Origin: Lepas anatifera
Taxonomy: Eukaryota > Arthropoda > Thecostraca > Lepadidae
NCBI GenBank assembly: GCA_034440635.1
Contig: JAOTON010001031.1
Location: 930,001-994,000, forward strand
Reading direction: 5' to 3'
Length of the DNA: 64,000 bases
Shown here in pieces: positions 24,661-36,069 of this stretch. Position 1 is the stretch's first letter. Every line of letters starts with the position of its first letter. The position numbers and the translations under genes were made by a program. The notes beneath the pieces are model-generated. The model saw only the letters and a list, made by a program, of their open reading frames with translations, was not told the DNA's origin and did not search any database.

Positions 24661-25290
24661 GTAAGGTCATTTTCACTGCGGCATTTTTAATGTGAGCAGA
24701 TGAGACAGGTTCGCTATACGTCAATGACAGACTTCTGATCTGGTGACCGATCTGGTGCAGCCAACGCAGCAAGTTCATCTTAGGATATCGTTGGGTTCAG
24801 TTCGGTTGATAAGGGAGTGCTGCAACGTTACAGCACCGGACTAAAATTGCACCTTGGTGCCCCTTTTCATACTTGTTGGTCATTCGTCATTCGTCAGCTC
24901 TCCCAATCGTATTCTTTTGTATATAATTGTTTTGGTTGGAGACAAATTGGTCCGACGTCAGTGTACAGCTCCTTGCAATTGAATCTGTATGCTCATTAGG
25001 CTGCGCTGTTTTCGGTTCATTTCGGCACCCCTGCCTTCGCCAATAAAATTTACTCGCTGCCACTTGCCAGTAAGTCAGGAATGTGTATTCACCGTTCTTT
25101 ACGGGTGCGGAAGCACTCCTAATGAATGATCCAGTTAGTGTTGAAATATCTGTTATGTGTTATTTTCTACTGCGTGGACATTAAATTATTTTTAACCAGT
25201 TCAAAAATATATGTGAGCGTGAAAACAAAGCTTGTTTTGCAATATTCACTTTTGTATGGCGGTTATAGATCTCGTTTTAAATTTGGACAG

Positions 25291-25482
25291 GTGGCGCGGT
25301 GGTGGAGTGGTCAGAGCAGCTGGCTTCCACGCAGCCGACCTAGTTTCAAGGCTCGGCAGTTTCCCTGAACAAGGAGCAATCTGGCTCCCGGGAGACCGTT
25401 CCAACAGGGAAAGAGTTGGAAAGAGTCTGCAACATGGCCCTGGGAGTTGGTGCCTCGATATGCCCTAAAAATTATTATTATT
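25291..25482 (+). mobile_element. tRNA-derived SINE, family 1, copy 2
   Basis: It starts GTGGCGCGGTGGTGGAGTGG, has a drifted B-box (agtttcaaggct), the shared body and an ATT-repeat 3' tail. Possible target duplications are aatttggacag before and aatttaggcac after. Confidence 0.75.
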
Positions 25483-25679
25483 GAATTTAGGCACCCCGCA
25501 TGATTTTTTGTCGAATTCAGGCCACTACTCTTAACCCGTCTTTCTCAGGCAGAGCAACAACGCTTAAAATCAAACAAAAGAGGCTATGAATCATCCATGA
25601 TGCATGAATGAGCTGCAGTGTGCATGATGTACATTCATGTATGCATAAAACATCTCCCTCTACCTGGCTTTCTTTGCAG

Positions 25680-25906
25680 AAGAACACAAGTGCCTGCAGT
25701 GTGGTCGGACCTGCCCCGACCGTGAGAATCTTCTCACTCACATCAGGATACCCTGTCACACCCACTCCGCTCGCTGCATCTACTGCCACAAGTTCTTCAA
25801 CCACGTCTTCAACCTCCGCTACCACTTGCGGCATGTGCACCAGCTGACAAGAGAGCAGGTGCACAGCGTCGTCCCCACTAGGCAGTACAAGAGCATCAGA
25901 CAGTGA
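25680..25906 (+). CDS. Alternative terminal exon 4 of a BTB-ZF-like gene (two C2H2 fingers)
   Basis: The acceptor ggctttctttgcag is followed in phase 1 by x|AA GAA CAC AAG TGC, and the frame ends at TGA 25904-25906. Finger 1 is CLQCGRTCPDRENLL with H-X5-H spacing (HIRIPCH), caused by a small insertion relative to the other exons. It is followed by HSARC, which matches exon 3's HSNSARC. Finger 2 (CIYCHKFFNHVFNLRYH) is canonical C-X2-C-X12-H-X4-H, and the tail reads LTREQVHSVVPTR. Exons 3 and 4 look like the closest pair. The unusual finger 1 spacing may change or weaken zinc binding. The role is inferred as an alternative DNA-binding C-terminus. Confidence 0.85.
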
Positions 25907-27110
25907 AACTGGTCTCGCAGAACTTGTGAAGGGAACTTGAGCCATAGGCGGATTCGAGATTTCCAATGGGAGATGTGGGATAGTCATGTCCGGACGGAGA
26001 TGTCTGACAGGATTTCAGGGGAGCGTGATTTTGGTCCGAAGGAGCGCCATTTAAGGCCGGGTGCGCCAATTCTTGTTTATGCGTGCGGGTGGTGTAGTTA
26101 TGTGTGTTGTGTTCTTGTAGGTGACCTACCAAAGGGTCTTCATATTCCATTCTGGGTGAGGGTAGAAAGCGACGTTTCAGAAAAAGGTGCAGTGTAAGGG
26201 TAGGGTGGGTGGGTTGATCAAGGAAGGGGGACACGTGTCCACCCTTGATTCACCTATGAGTTGAACTGTGGTATTGGTGAAGATCGTTTGTGTGGGCGAT
26301 GAGAGACGAGACCTTGGTGTTAACAGCTGGTTGAATGTGTCCTTTGAGCCTGGTTTGCAAGTTTTTTGTTGTTGCTCGCTACTTCATGGCGAAGTGGTGT
26401 CTTTGCGCGATTTTGATTCAAATATCAGTCCTATAGAGTTCATTGCAAGAAAAACTTACGGTTTCATATTTTGATTGTCACAGAGTTTCCCGTTTGCGAA
26501 AATATAATCGTTACATTAGCGGAAAGTAGCGAGCCCCGCGCCTCCCTCCCCCTCCCTAGCGGTGACCTTGTCAGTTTGACCTGGAACGAGACCAGCATAA
26601 CCAGGCTGTGCTTTAAGCACAAGCTTATTTTTGCGCAAACGGAAAGTTAAAAACAAAGTATGAAACCGAAAAGGATTCCTTTTGCTCTACAAAAATGTCA
26701 TCTCGGTTCGGAATCCGTGACAGAGGTGTCTCATTGCTCTTTAAATTGTATAGGTACGCACCAACAAGAGCCATGTACCAGTGGCGGATCCAGGACTCTC
26801 AAGGCAGGGGGTTAGGGGCCTCAAGCCTCCTCCACCATTGCCTCGAACAGCCTCCAGCCCTGCTGTTAATATAGGCACACGGAATTGGGGGGTGAGCCCT
26901 CGACTTGTACACGCCACTGCTCTACACTATTACATACTCTGTGGGCGAACAGTATTTTCTGTGTTTAGAAATATGTTTTGAGTTTGTTGTTGCATTAAAT
27001 AAACCTGGAATAAATACTCTGCACATTGCTCTCCTCGTTTTCCTCTACGATTTCACGTCCTTGGTTAAAAAGAAACCTGAAGAATTTGAATGAATGAAAT
27101 GAGATTAATG
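25907..27110. other. Probable 3' UTR of exon 4 with poly(A) signals
   Basis: No gene is seen after the exon 4 stop. A MITE occupies 26779-26919. Two AATAAA hexamers at 26998-27003 and 27009-27014 are followed by a T/C-rich stretch and are the best candidate ends for exon 4 transcripts, about 1.1 kb downstream. Confidence 0.4.
26779..26919. mobile_element. hAT-type MITE
   Basis: The left end is CAGTGGCGGATCCAGGAC and the right end ACACGCCACTG, with the shared 'ggggcctcaagcctcctccaccattgcct' type interior. No convincing target duplication is visible. Confidence 0.7.
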
Positions 27111-28383
27111 AAATTTAATGTCAGCTGTTAGGCAAAAACAAAGTCAAAGGCTTTGTGAGCTGTTCAGAGCCCTGCGACGGCCTTTGTCAACCAATCATTC
27201 AACCGCTCTAGCACACTAACAGATCGCTACCAGGCACACGTTGGAGAAGTTTAAGAATTGTATTTTCTATTCTACCCTATCGTATTTGCTTACTTTTCCT
27301 AAAATGTGTGCTTAAATCTTAAAAATACATACTGCACATTAATGGTAAATTCTAAACGGTTATGTATAGAGATTAATTTTCGCGTATGTTTTCTCTACAT
27401 ATATTTTTATTAACGGGCGCACATTTCAAATTGAACAATTATTGACACATCAAACCATTTTTGTCTAACCATTGAACTCACTAGGACCTAACCACCGCCC
27501 ATTGCTGTACTGTGCTTGACACAAATATCTGGCTGAACCTGTCATCGGTCCGTGTACGCTCCGCTTTCTGCTACGACGCTCGACGGTGAATTTTGCCGAC
27601 GCCCAGTTGCTGGGATATACGGATCGGATCTGGATTTCAACTCTCGAAATCGGCTCGGCATTGAAGAAATTATTGTTTTGCTTGTATGAAATACGTCATG
27701 AATTGGAGACCTGAGTGTATGTGCGATCTAATGGGTGGATCATGCTGACCAGAACAGTTGGGAAGTTTTGGATCTGCGGGAAGATTTTGGCTCACAGTTT
27801 GTTAATTTAGTGTTTTTTCGATTAGATCGATTGGATCAATTTGTTAATTTAGTCGATAATGGATCCTGATTGGATCGTTAATCGCAGTATGGAAACCGAC
27901 TGAGCTGAACTTGCCGAGAAAGCTTCCGATGTAAGCAGAGTTAGATCTGAATTTTTAGCTTTGCTTGCTCTATTGCTTAAGCACTACTCTGAACACTACG
28001 GCATCATTTCAAGGACGATTCGCAACGGAATCGAAATAAATATTATTGCCATCGCCTTTATCGAATTCACCACAGTACTTCGAGCCCGTCTGCCAATCTG
28101 ACCGATTTTATGAAATTCTGCCTGAAAGCTGGCGAAGGCTTCCAACACAAATGGCTTCCTCGGATATTTCATTGAATCCCGTGCTGGACGAGCCCAAACG
28201 GCGCGTTCCTCTAAATTCCCCTGATGGCGGAGGTTCCCGAACGGCGAGTCATTGTCGTTGTCATTTGAGGTCACGAGATGGTTCTAACAGGGTCACGAAG
28301 ACCTTCAAATTTGAACTCTAGAAGCTACTCTAAACATATTATTGACACCGCATTCTTTGCTAAGATAGACTCGTCCACTCAGC
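27111..28383. other. No gene recognised
   Basis: AT-rich, presumably intronic. No coding block, RNA gene or repeat structure is supported. Confidence 0.45.
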
Positions 28384-28548
28384 TGTGGCGGATCCAGCAC
28401 ATCATTTCGGTGGGGGGGGTTTGGGGGCTCGAGCATTCCCTTCCATTGCCCTAGAACAGCCTCCGACTGCTTATTAAATACAGACACTCTAACATTTCTG
28501 GGGGAGGGGGGCTTGAACATCCTAGCCCCTGTTGTACCCGCCACCTAC
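28384..28548. mobile_element. hAT-type MITE, degraded ends
   Basis: It starts tGTGGCGGATCCAGCAC and ends ACCCGCCAC, with an interior (cgagcattcccttccattgcc, cagcctccgactgc) matching the copies at 2032-2180 and 26779-26919. Confidence 0.65.
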
Positions 28549-29439
28549 ACTCCGCATACTTTTTAAACCTACAAATATTTTGCATGATGAATACATAGAG
28601 CCATAACATGTACTTCCATTCATTCATACACAGACAAACAGAAAAATACACGCTAAAACAAAAGGAGAGAACAGGTATGTAGATAGAAAAATCCTTGGAG
28701 GATGGCGCCGCGGTTTAGGAACGATGAGTGTGGAGGGGGGGCAGCTCACAACCCGCCAGAGTCGACGCGGGTTATCCGTGCTATATGGGGCGAGGCTACA
28801 TATGTCGCAGCAAAGGTAGCATGATTAGCTTGCACGATAACGTAACGCTCAGGACGGGCATTCCGAAAAATATTGCAAATATTTCAATGCCGATATTGGA
28901 CCAGTTTATTTTTTCTAGCCGTGTTCTTTAAAGGCTTTAGCCCTACCCGACAAAGTATCGATGTGAAGCTGGATTTTGGCTTTGATTTCATCAAGACAAA
29001 GGCGGAATAATGTATGAACATTAAATTTGTTGTTACGCCTCCTCAAAGCAAAGCTCAGAACATTGTGCGTGTCAAAGCCGCATGACGAAATCCATGGAGC
29101 GAAGCGGATTGAGATTTCTCAAGAGGCTTTATTCTGGCCGCTTGGCGGTTCTGACTGTTGATGCCAGGGCTCTGCAATTGTGTAGGATGACGCTAGACCC
29201 CTTTTACGCTAGACGCCCAAACTAAGGCCCTCAAATCTAAACTCAATTTTTTTTAGAAATTTTGGAACAAAGTACAAATATATTACAACGGAAGACTACA
29301 AATGGCAAATGGCACATGTCATTCACAAGATGAGGAGAATGGTGCATACCTGTTCCTGGATATGCCCTCACACTGAGTATCTTATCTGATAACTTATCTG
29401 CTAATGTCTCGCTGATTAACGGCTCAGCGATGTGACGCG
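28549..29439. other. No gene recognised
   Basis: Short open frames only. Nothing is recognised between the MITE and the 3' end of the antisense USP copy. Confidence 0.4.
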
Positions 29440-31011
29440 CTAGCGTATCGAACGCCCACTGCAAGGGCCAACTTCTAAATTGGCCACCTGCCTGCACAGG
29501 CCTCTGTGTTGGTAGAAAAAGATATAGCCGTCGTGCTGGGGTCCATTGTGCAGCACGTGGTGCTCTGAGACGCAGGTGATGCTGCGGTCGTCTTGGTGAA
29601 ACCAGCGGTCCCTACCAAGGCTGTAGATGTCTGCCACGTAGTGTCCGGCCTGGGTGGCGCTGCCATAGTGGCTGACTAGCCCCACCAGCCGGTAGCTGTA
29701 GGCGCCGGCCGGGTTCACTGTTAGACTCTCAGCCGCTGAGCCGTCGTCCTCCGCGCAGAGCTGGGACAGCCGTGTCTGTTCGGCGGCGAAGTCGGCCGGC
29801 GCGCCCTCCTGCAGCGGGCGTCCGACAGTCTCCTGCTGCTGACTCTCCTCGTCGTCAACAGGGCGCGTTGGCCGCTCCTGGGTTCCGTCCTGCTCCGCCA
29901 GCTCCTCCAGATCGGCGTCCGACGTCTGCGGAGGATCAAAGGACAGCGGCGCCTTGGGCTGCGCCGGCTCAGCCGAGTCCATCCGCATTGAATCGTCAGG
30001 CGGGCATGGCGAGCCGTACCTGGTGGCGTCCCAAGCCGGGGGAAGGACGGCGTCCTCCACTGCGTACTCCTGCAGCGTCACAAGCTTGGAGACCTTTACG
30101 TTGGCGCGGATCTTTTTGACTCATTTCCAACGAAAGTGTGAGGATTCAGCTGTATAATCAACGTCCTGGGTAATTTAGAGATTTGGGTGGTGACGCTGAA
30201 CTCGTCATGCTGGCACTTTTCGCAATGCAGCTCGCGCCGGTCGGGTCGCATGGAGAGGCGCAGCGCGTCCTGCAAGGTGGGTGCTGCGCCGCTGCTCTGG
30301 CGCTGCGGCACGTTGACGAACCAGGCAATGCCGCTGCCGCTTCAGCACCGACTCCTGGCACTTGGTGCACATGTAGCACTCGACAGTTTGGTACTGAAAG
30401 TTGTCCCTAACTGGACTGGCGGCAGTGCCGGGCGGGTCGGCCGGCTGCTTGGGGGAGGCCGGTTGGCTGCCGTCCACCTCCTCCTTGATGGTGTTCAGTA
30501 GCTTGAGCAGGAACTCATTAGCATCCTGCATCTCAGTGCTGTGGAACGCCAAGTCTATTCGAGCAAACACGCGTCGCAGGTGGTTGAGGTGGCTGTAAAC
30601 AGAGGTGCCGCATGCGCTCTGGCGCAGCTCCATAAGGCAGGTGACGGCGCGGAGGGTGCGACATCGTTCAGCGTCCAGAGCCGGCCCCAGAGTCATCATC
30701 TCACTGAGGAACGGCCGCAGTGCCAGCAGCGACTGCAGCGTGGCGTTCTGGTAGCACGAGTTGCCGAAGTTGGGCAGACCGATAAAGGCCGGGTCCAGGC
30801 TGTGCTTGTGCTGGTCGCGATTGCTTGCAGGCACCAGCTCTGGGGTCGGTGCCGCCACTTGAGCGCCTTTCAGCAACAGGGCATTCTCCGGCTCGCCTAT
30901 ATTCTGCGTTGATGCTGAGAGTCGAGCCGACGGCGTCTGGCGATGTTCCTGTGTAAACGGGAGCTGGCCGTAGCAAGGACTGTCGCGGAGTGTTTGAACA
31001 AATGTTTTCAA
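29440..31011 (-). pseudogene. USP37/USP26-like ubiquitin C-terminal hydrolase, intronless, two frameshifts
   Basis: The family removes ubiquitin through a Cys-His-Asp triad. Read on the minus strand, the catalytic Cys box GLPNFGNSCYQNATLQSL is about 86 codons in, followed by QDANEFLLKLL and a zinc-ligand pair, CYMCTKCQES then LHCEKCQHDE. LPRTLIIQLNPHTF comes next, then an acidic insert of about 150 residues. The His box GHYVADIYSL, WFHQDDRSI and GYIFFYQHR end the domain. The order and the GYIFFY ending fit USP37/26/29. The frame breaks twice: near 30331-30341, in a CCGCTGCCGC repeat, and at a T5 run (30113-30117; A5 on the coding strand), where one more A would restore frame. No intron interrupts the domain and no ATG start is visible, suggesting a retrocopy. 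With the catalytic residues kept, it may be a functional gene with consensus errors or a recent pseudogene. Confidence 0.8.
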
Positions 31012-31948
31012 TTTTGCATTTTTCTCATTTTATTTCCTAAACTTGAAAGAAACAAACAAACTTGAAATTTGCCTCCTTTTGAATAAGCAACAGGGGCCAC
31101 CTAAGAAAAAAAATCGAACTGATCCGACAATATCTATTTCGCCAAAACGCAGTATTTCTAATACAAGCAAAAAAGGTACTGAAATTTGACGGCCGACTTA
31201 TAAGCTCGAAATTTCAGAAGGCACGCTTCAGTTAGTTTAAAGACAGCCACCTGGAGGCAGCTAGGTCAATTTTCTTGTGCTTAGGCATGGTTTCCAGTGG
31301 AAAACGTAAAATTCAGGCCTAGTTTTTGCCATTTTTCCGGAGGACTGCATTTTTGCTCATTTCATTTAAATCTTAATGTCTTGCAATCTAATGCGCCGAT
31401 TTGACTTTTCATTTCAAATAATGAAAGAACATTCCTTCACCCAGATAATATTCGGAGATGGATATCGTGATATTAAAATTCGTTGTTTTTATGTATAAAC
31501 ATAATTCTAGTAGACAACCTATTATTTTTAGCTTCTCGGTTCCAAGCATATGTCATTCACAAGCTCACAATTGATATGGCTGAATAGGAAAATTAATTGC
31601 AGTCATTTCATTCATATACACTACCCACTTATATCCAACGGCTTTCGAGTAATTCATCCGAAAGGGTATCTCAAGGAGCTAAATTTCTCGGAACACGTTT
31701 GCTTCTCACCATGGTTTCAAGTCCTCAAAATGAATGGAAGTGGCATAAAGCTAGCTTATGGTCCTGGGTCACCGATACAAGTAATTCCAGGCCAATATAA
31801 TGTTTGGTTCGTCTTTTAGAATGCAGCTTTTTTACCATGCCTTTCTGTACGAACACAGCACCCGGCGCCGCGATCACGGCATCGTTTTGATTGAGTGATA
31901 CCGGCCAGTGACCTCCTGACGGGTCACAGGTGTAGGGCTAGTGGGAGT
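31012..31948. other. No gene recognised
   Basis: AT-rich sequence. A possible minus-strand 3' splice site (tttctttcaag, about 31040) precedes the USP copy, but the frames downstream of it contain stops. Confidence 0.4.
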
Positions 31949-31956
31949 CGGTATAA

Positions 31957-32215
31957 TGTGGCGCAGTGGTCTAGTGGTTAGAGAGTCTGTCTCCTGATCA
32001 TGGGTGCTCGGTTCGAATCCGGGGTTGAATGTGGGATATGTATTAGTTAGTTCAAAGAAAAGGATGATAAGACTGACCTGCAGGCTTATGAAGAGATACA
32101 TTGAGAAGGATATATGGTTTGCGTTCAGCATATTGTCATGCGGCTCTCCTGCGCCGGTGGGGCGTTAGCCCAGGTCGCAGACCGGGGTTTGTGTGTGTGT
32201 GTGCTTTTAATAAAA
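31957..32215 (+). mobile_element. tRNA-derived SINE, family 2, with target duplication
   Basis: The head GTGGCGCAGTGGTCTAGTGG contains an A-box, and GGTTCGAATCC at 32010-32020 is a perfect B-box. The body ends in a TG dinucleotide run and a short A/T tail. The 8-bp flank CGGTATAA is repeated exactly at 31949-31956 and 32216-32223. The cloverleaf is not intact, so it is a SINE and not a tRNA gene. It differs from SINE family 1. Confidence 0.8.
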
Positions 32216-33407
32216 CGGTATAAATACATGCTCGTACTTCCTGGTTCTTTCTATTACGGGTAGCATGCTCCAGAGAAAGTTCGCAAACAGATGTAGCTAG
32301 CTTATGCTTAAACAATTAACGTCGTTTTTTTTAAATCTGAACTCATGGTGCAATAATGTAGTCCTCTCATTGCTGAAAACGAGGCATCATCTCGGACATG
32401 CTTGGAACCACTGCTATAACCACTGCTATAACCACTGCCATAACCAGCAACCTCCTCGCTACTACACACTAAGTACTGCAGACAGGTATACTACCCCTCT
32501 CCTCCGACGATTCAACTCGGCATCAGCGCGGCGGCCGCTGCTCGGCGGCCGTGACCTCTCACCTCTGTGCCCCGCGGGCAAGCGCGACTGGCGGACGGAC
32601 GGTGGCCGCTGATTGGTGGAGATGCGTTCATGTACCTTGTAAGAGATTCAGCAGATGTTTTGCAATTAAAATGGGATTTTCCTAAGCCCAGCACACGGAA
32701 ATCTACGTAGATTTCACTTCTCATGTGTTCTAGGTTGTCATTTTCTGTAGCAGCTGGATTAAGTCTTTCACTATTCAATGGATTCAAGGCTGCTTGTCGG
32801 CCCCTAAATTCGCAGCAGGCAGGAGGGCCGACGTGGGTCACTGCTTACTGGAACGCTACTGGATTTGGCACGATGGTTGCCGATGGATGGAGGGGGTGGG
32901 GGGAGGGGACGAGGCGGCGCCTGCGGCAAAATACTACCTTATGATAATAATCGTACTAATGCCCATGTACTGACGGAATACACAAATATTCTATTTAGGA
33001 TTGCGAGGTGCGTTGCTTGGTTTTGAATAAAATACTGCACGAAAATTGGGACTGAAAACATTTTGAGCTCGGGTTTAGCTAGGGAAAAATTATAAATTAC
33101 GTAGCAAACACGATTGTATGAATGCCATCCTTCACATTGCTTCACTGTTCTAAGAATTGCGAAACCTAGAGCTACAAACCACAAAACGGCTGTATATCTC
33201 GAGCAAGGACGTCGAGAGTGGGGGGGAGGTGACGGATGCGCTCCCGTAACTTCCCAATCCAAGGAAACATCTTCCAAACTTTAAGACTTAACCTAGTTTT
33301 TGTCTGCTTTTCCACCCTATTGCCTGTGTGGACCTACGTAAATGTGCTAATTAAGTGTATGCTAGTCGTTAGCTTTTTCAGACAACCAATATGTTCCAAT
33401 ATGTATT
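32216..33407. other. No gene recognised
   Basis: It contains a 12-bp tandem (AACCACTGCTAT, about 32407-32446). Nothing else is recognised. Confidence 0.45.
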
Positions 33408-33928
33408 GTGTGTTTTCAGGGAGGTAATCGTGTTGTGTTTTGTGCTTCCAGGGAAGTAATCGTGTTCTGTATTGTATGTTTCCAGGGAGGTAATGGTAAT
33501 GTGTCTTGTGTGTTTTCAGCGAAGTAATCGTGTTCTGTATTGTATGTTTCAGGGGTAATCTTTTTTCCAGGAGGTAATCGTGCTGTTTTGTGTGTCTCTA
33601 GGTGGTTAATCGGGTTGTGTTTTGTGTGTTTCCTTGTGTGTTTCCAGGGAGGTGTCAGTGTTCTGTATTGTGTTTTCAGGAAGGTAATCGTGCCGTGGTT
33701 TGTGTGTCTCCAGGGAGGGAATCGTGTTGTGTTTTGTGTGTTTCCAGTGAGGTAATCGTGCTATGTTTTGTGTTTTTCCAGGAAGGAAATTGTTCTGTGT
33801 TTTTTGTGTTTCCAGGGAGGTGATCACGCTTTGTTTTTGTGTTTCCAGTGCGGTAATCATGCTGTGTTTTGTGTGTTTCCATGGAGATAATCGTGTTGTC
33901 TTTCGTGTGTTTCCAGGGAGGTACCGGT
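33408..33928 (+). repeat. About 33-bp minisatellite of splice-site-like units running into ZF exon 5
   Basis: About 16 units of the form tttccagggaggtaatcgtg followed by ttgtgttttgtgtg, drifting by a few bases. Each holds a 3' splice-site core (TTTCCAG) directly followed by a 5' splice-site-like GAGGTAAT. The last unit is the real acceptor of exon 5 and its first coding bases (tttccag|GGAGGTAC). Open frames through the array come from the repeat. Confidence 0.9.
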
Positions 33929-34158
33929 GCAGTCAGTGTCGCCGCCGATTTCTCCGCCCAGACGATCTGTCCAAACACATGAAAATGCACGAGGGCGCCA
34001 CCAAGTGTCACCTCTGCGGCAAGGTTGCCACCAAGGTTGCCAACCTGCGGCAACACCTGCAGAACGTGCACCAGCTGACCCAGGAGCAGGTGCGACAGCT
34101 GGTGCCAACCAGGCTCAGCACCCAGGAGCTTTTAGAAAGCAGGGGCATGTTCATGTAG
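33917..34158 (+). CDS. Alternative terminal exon 5 of a BTB-ZF-like gene (two C2H2 fingers)
   Basis: The exon follows cgtgtgtttccag in phase 1 (x|GG AGG TAC CGG TGC) and ends at TAG 34156-34158. Finger 1 (CSQCRRRFLRPDDL...H-MKM-H) and finger 2 (CHLCGKVATKVANLRQH-LQNV-H) keep all ligands. The tail LTQEQVRQLVPTRLSTQE extends a little further than the others. Finger 2 is closest to exon 2. Its first eight bases are part of the upstream minisatellite unit, so either the repeat grew from this acceptor or the acceptor was recruited from it. No further exon of this type is seen in the remaining 30 kb, so this may be the last of the series. Function is inferred as for the others. Confidence 0.87.
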
Positions 34159-35293
34159 AGGTGTGTGTGGGAAAAAGAGATGGACTTGCGCTATCTCAGC
34201 GTTGTCTACCAGAGTGAAGTGAAAGTGTGTACAACGGAGGATTTCTCTGCAAACTGAAGGTTTTTCACATGCATCGCTTCAATGGTATCTTGATTGAACT
34301 GGTCGTGATGTGTGAACGTGAAGAACAGAATGTTTGTTGAACGAGTGTTATTTCTCATTCCTTTCTTTTAAAATCTTCTGTGCGTTAAAATGGCGCTAGC
34401 GTACCTAAAAGTCAAACCATACGGTCATCTGACTTTTTTAGGGCCCGACGCCTTTTCCGCCTTCTTTAATTGTGTTGATTATTGTGGAAGTGATGTTTTA
34501 GCTTAGTACACGATTTGATACAAATAGGGTACTACGAATTTTTGTAATGACCGTGCATGCATGCTAACAGTCCTCTCTTGGATTCGAAGCCCAAGGCTTG
34601 CTTCATTCCAAATGTGTGGTGGAATTCGTATTTGGCTCACCCTGGCTCACTTTTTCCCAAAGCTACTCATATAAGTGAGGCTGGTTTTCGGTAACTTCTC
34701 TCGCATGTTTTGAGATTAGTTGGTATGTTGATGCGTTGTGAATACTGAAACATTCGCATTTTTGTTGTGGGCGATTGATGGGGTTGACTGTTGGTAACCT
34801 TCGCTGTCATGTTTTTTTGCAGCCAGTTGGTATGTTGATCGCGGGTGAAAACCGGCGGATGTGTATTTCTTGTTTTCGTCGAAAACATTCAACCATCACA
34901 CCGTGCATAATTTCACAACAAATATCTTCTGATACCCTCCCCTTAGTACTGAGGTATGTACCTACGTAGATACCTTCAAAATCCATATACAATGCAAATA
35001 ATGGTGCATTAATAAAAAATGGGTGATCGTATTTCCGAATTATCAAAGTGGCACAGTGGACATCATCAACTCATGAATTTAATGATGGTGCCTCCTTTGT
35101 ATACACTACCGACACCCCTCAAAAACTGCAAAGCAGCACCGCCGATGAAAAAGAAAAAAAGCGAAAACAATTTGCACGTGACTCGACCCGTCACCTCCGT
35201 TCCCAGCTGGGCGCCGTGCGTTCCCGCTGCGTAAGGAACGCTGTGTTTTATCGTTGAAGATCCGAACACGCCTAACTGACCAATCCTTCACTT
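34159..35293. other. Probable 3' UTR of exon 5; no other gene
   Basis: A local duplication of about 97 bp is visible (about 34695 and 34792, both with 'agttggtatgttgat'). AATAAA at 35011-35016 is a candidate poly(A) signal about 850 bases after the exon 5 stop. Confidence 0.4.
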
Positions 35294-35472
35294 ACCCCGG
35301 ATACATGAGCCGCCTCAGTACGCTCTACTTCCGTACCAGCTTCGGGAACGTACTTACCGACTCGTGTAACCGGAAGCCTGCCTTCGAGGCTCCCGGTTAC
35401 CCGAGTCGGTAAGTCCGTTTCCGCAGCTAGTACGGAAGCAGAGCGTACTGGAACTGCTCATGTACCCGGGGA
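35294..35472. repeat. Near-perfect foldback hairpin, about 85-bp arms
   Basis: The arms 35294-35381 and about 35386-35472 are inverted copies (cccgg.tacatgag, cagtacgctct.cttccgta, cttaccgactcg.gtaacc) with a tiny loop around 35383. It has no coding capacity. This may be a foldback transposon. Confidence 0.85.
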
Positions 35473-36069
35473 AACTGTCTATAAACCGCCTGGCGTCTAA
35501 CTGGCCACCTCGCCACTATCTGTCGCCAACACCTGACCGGCTGAGCCAATCTTCACCTGAAGCAGAGGTCAGAAAAGTGTTGAAGTGTCATCGACGGAAT
35601 TTCGAACCAAATTTGTGTACCCAAGAATATTGAGCTTTGGCACCAAAGGGGGGTTAATTTTCAGATCTTCTGGGTCCTTTTTAATCTTGAATAGCGTATT
35701 GGCAGACTGAGGGCCAACTTCTCACGTTGGGGTGTGCACAATCGTGGCTATTTTTTCACCGACTTGGCCCGCCTTTGTCACCGACATTGTTGGCGAGTTG
35801 GCAGATTTTTCTACCTCTGCCCTGGAGTAACCTCGCGTGAGGGATGGCGTTCATGGCATGAACGTGTCAACCGTGCAACGAATTATAATGATAACGATTG
35901 TAAAATTGTAGGGTGATGTCCGCCTCAGATCGGTGCAGACTGGATAGTTTATGAAAACAATTTCTTGGTAGAGTCAGGAAACAGAAGAAAAGCTGTCTCA
36001 TAAGCTTATCTCGTAATTTCTCACGTTGATGAAAAAAGTTACGGGGCCTTTATCGGTTTCAATTATGGG
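35473..36069. other. No gene recognised
   Basis: No coding signal or repeat structure is supported. Confidence 0.4.

Noticed and set aside
31957..32030. tRNA gene
   Set aside because: A and B boxes are present but the acceptor stem does not close, a SINE body follows, and an 8-bp target duplication flanks the whole unit.
34800..34969. Acceptor tgtttttttgcag followed by CISCF-type frame
   Set aside because: Phase 1 reaches a stop quickly; the open phase differs from the exon family and lacks paired fingers.
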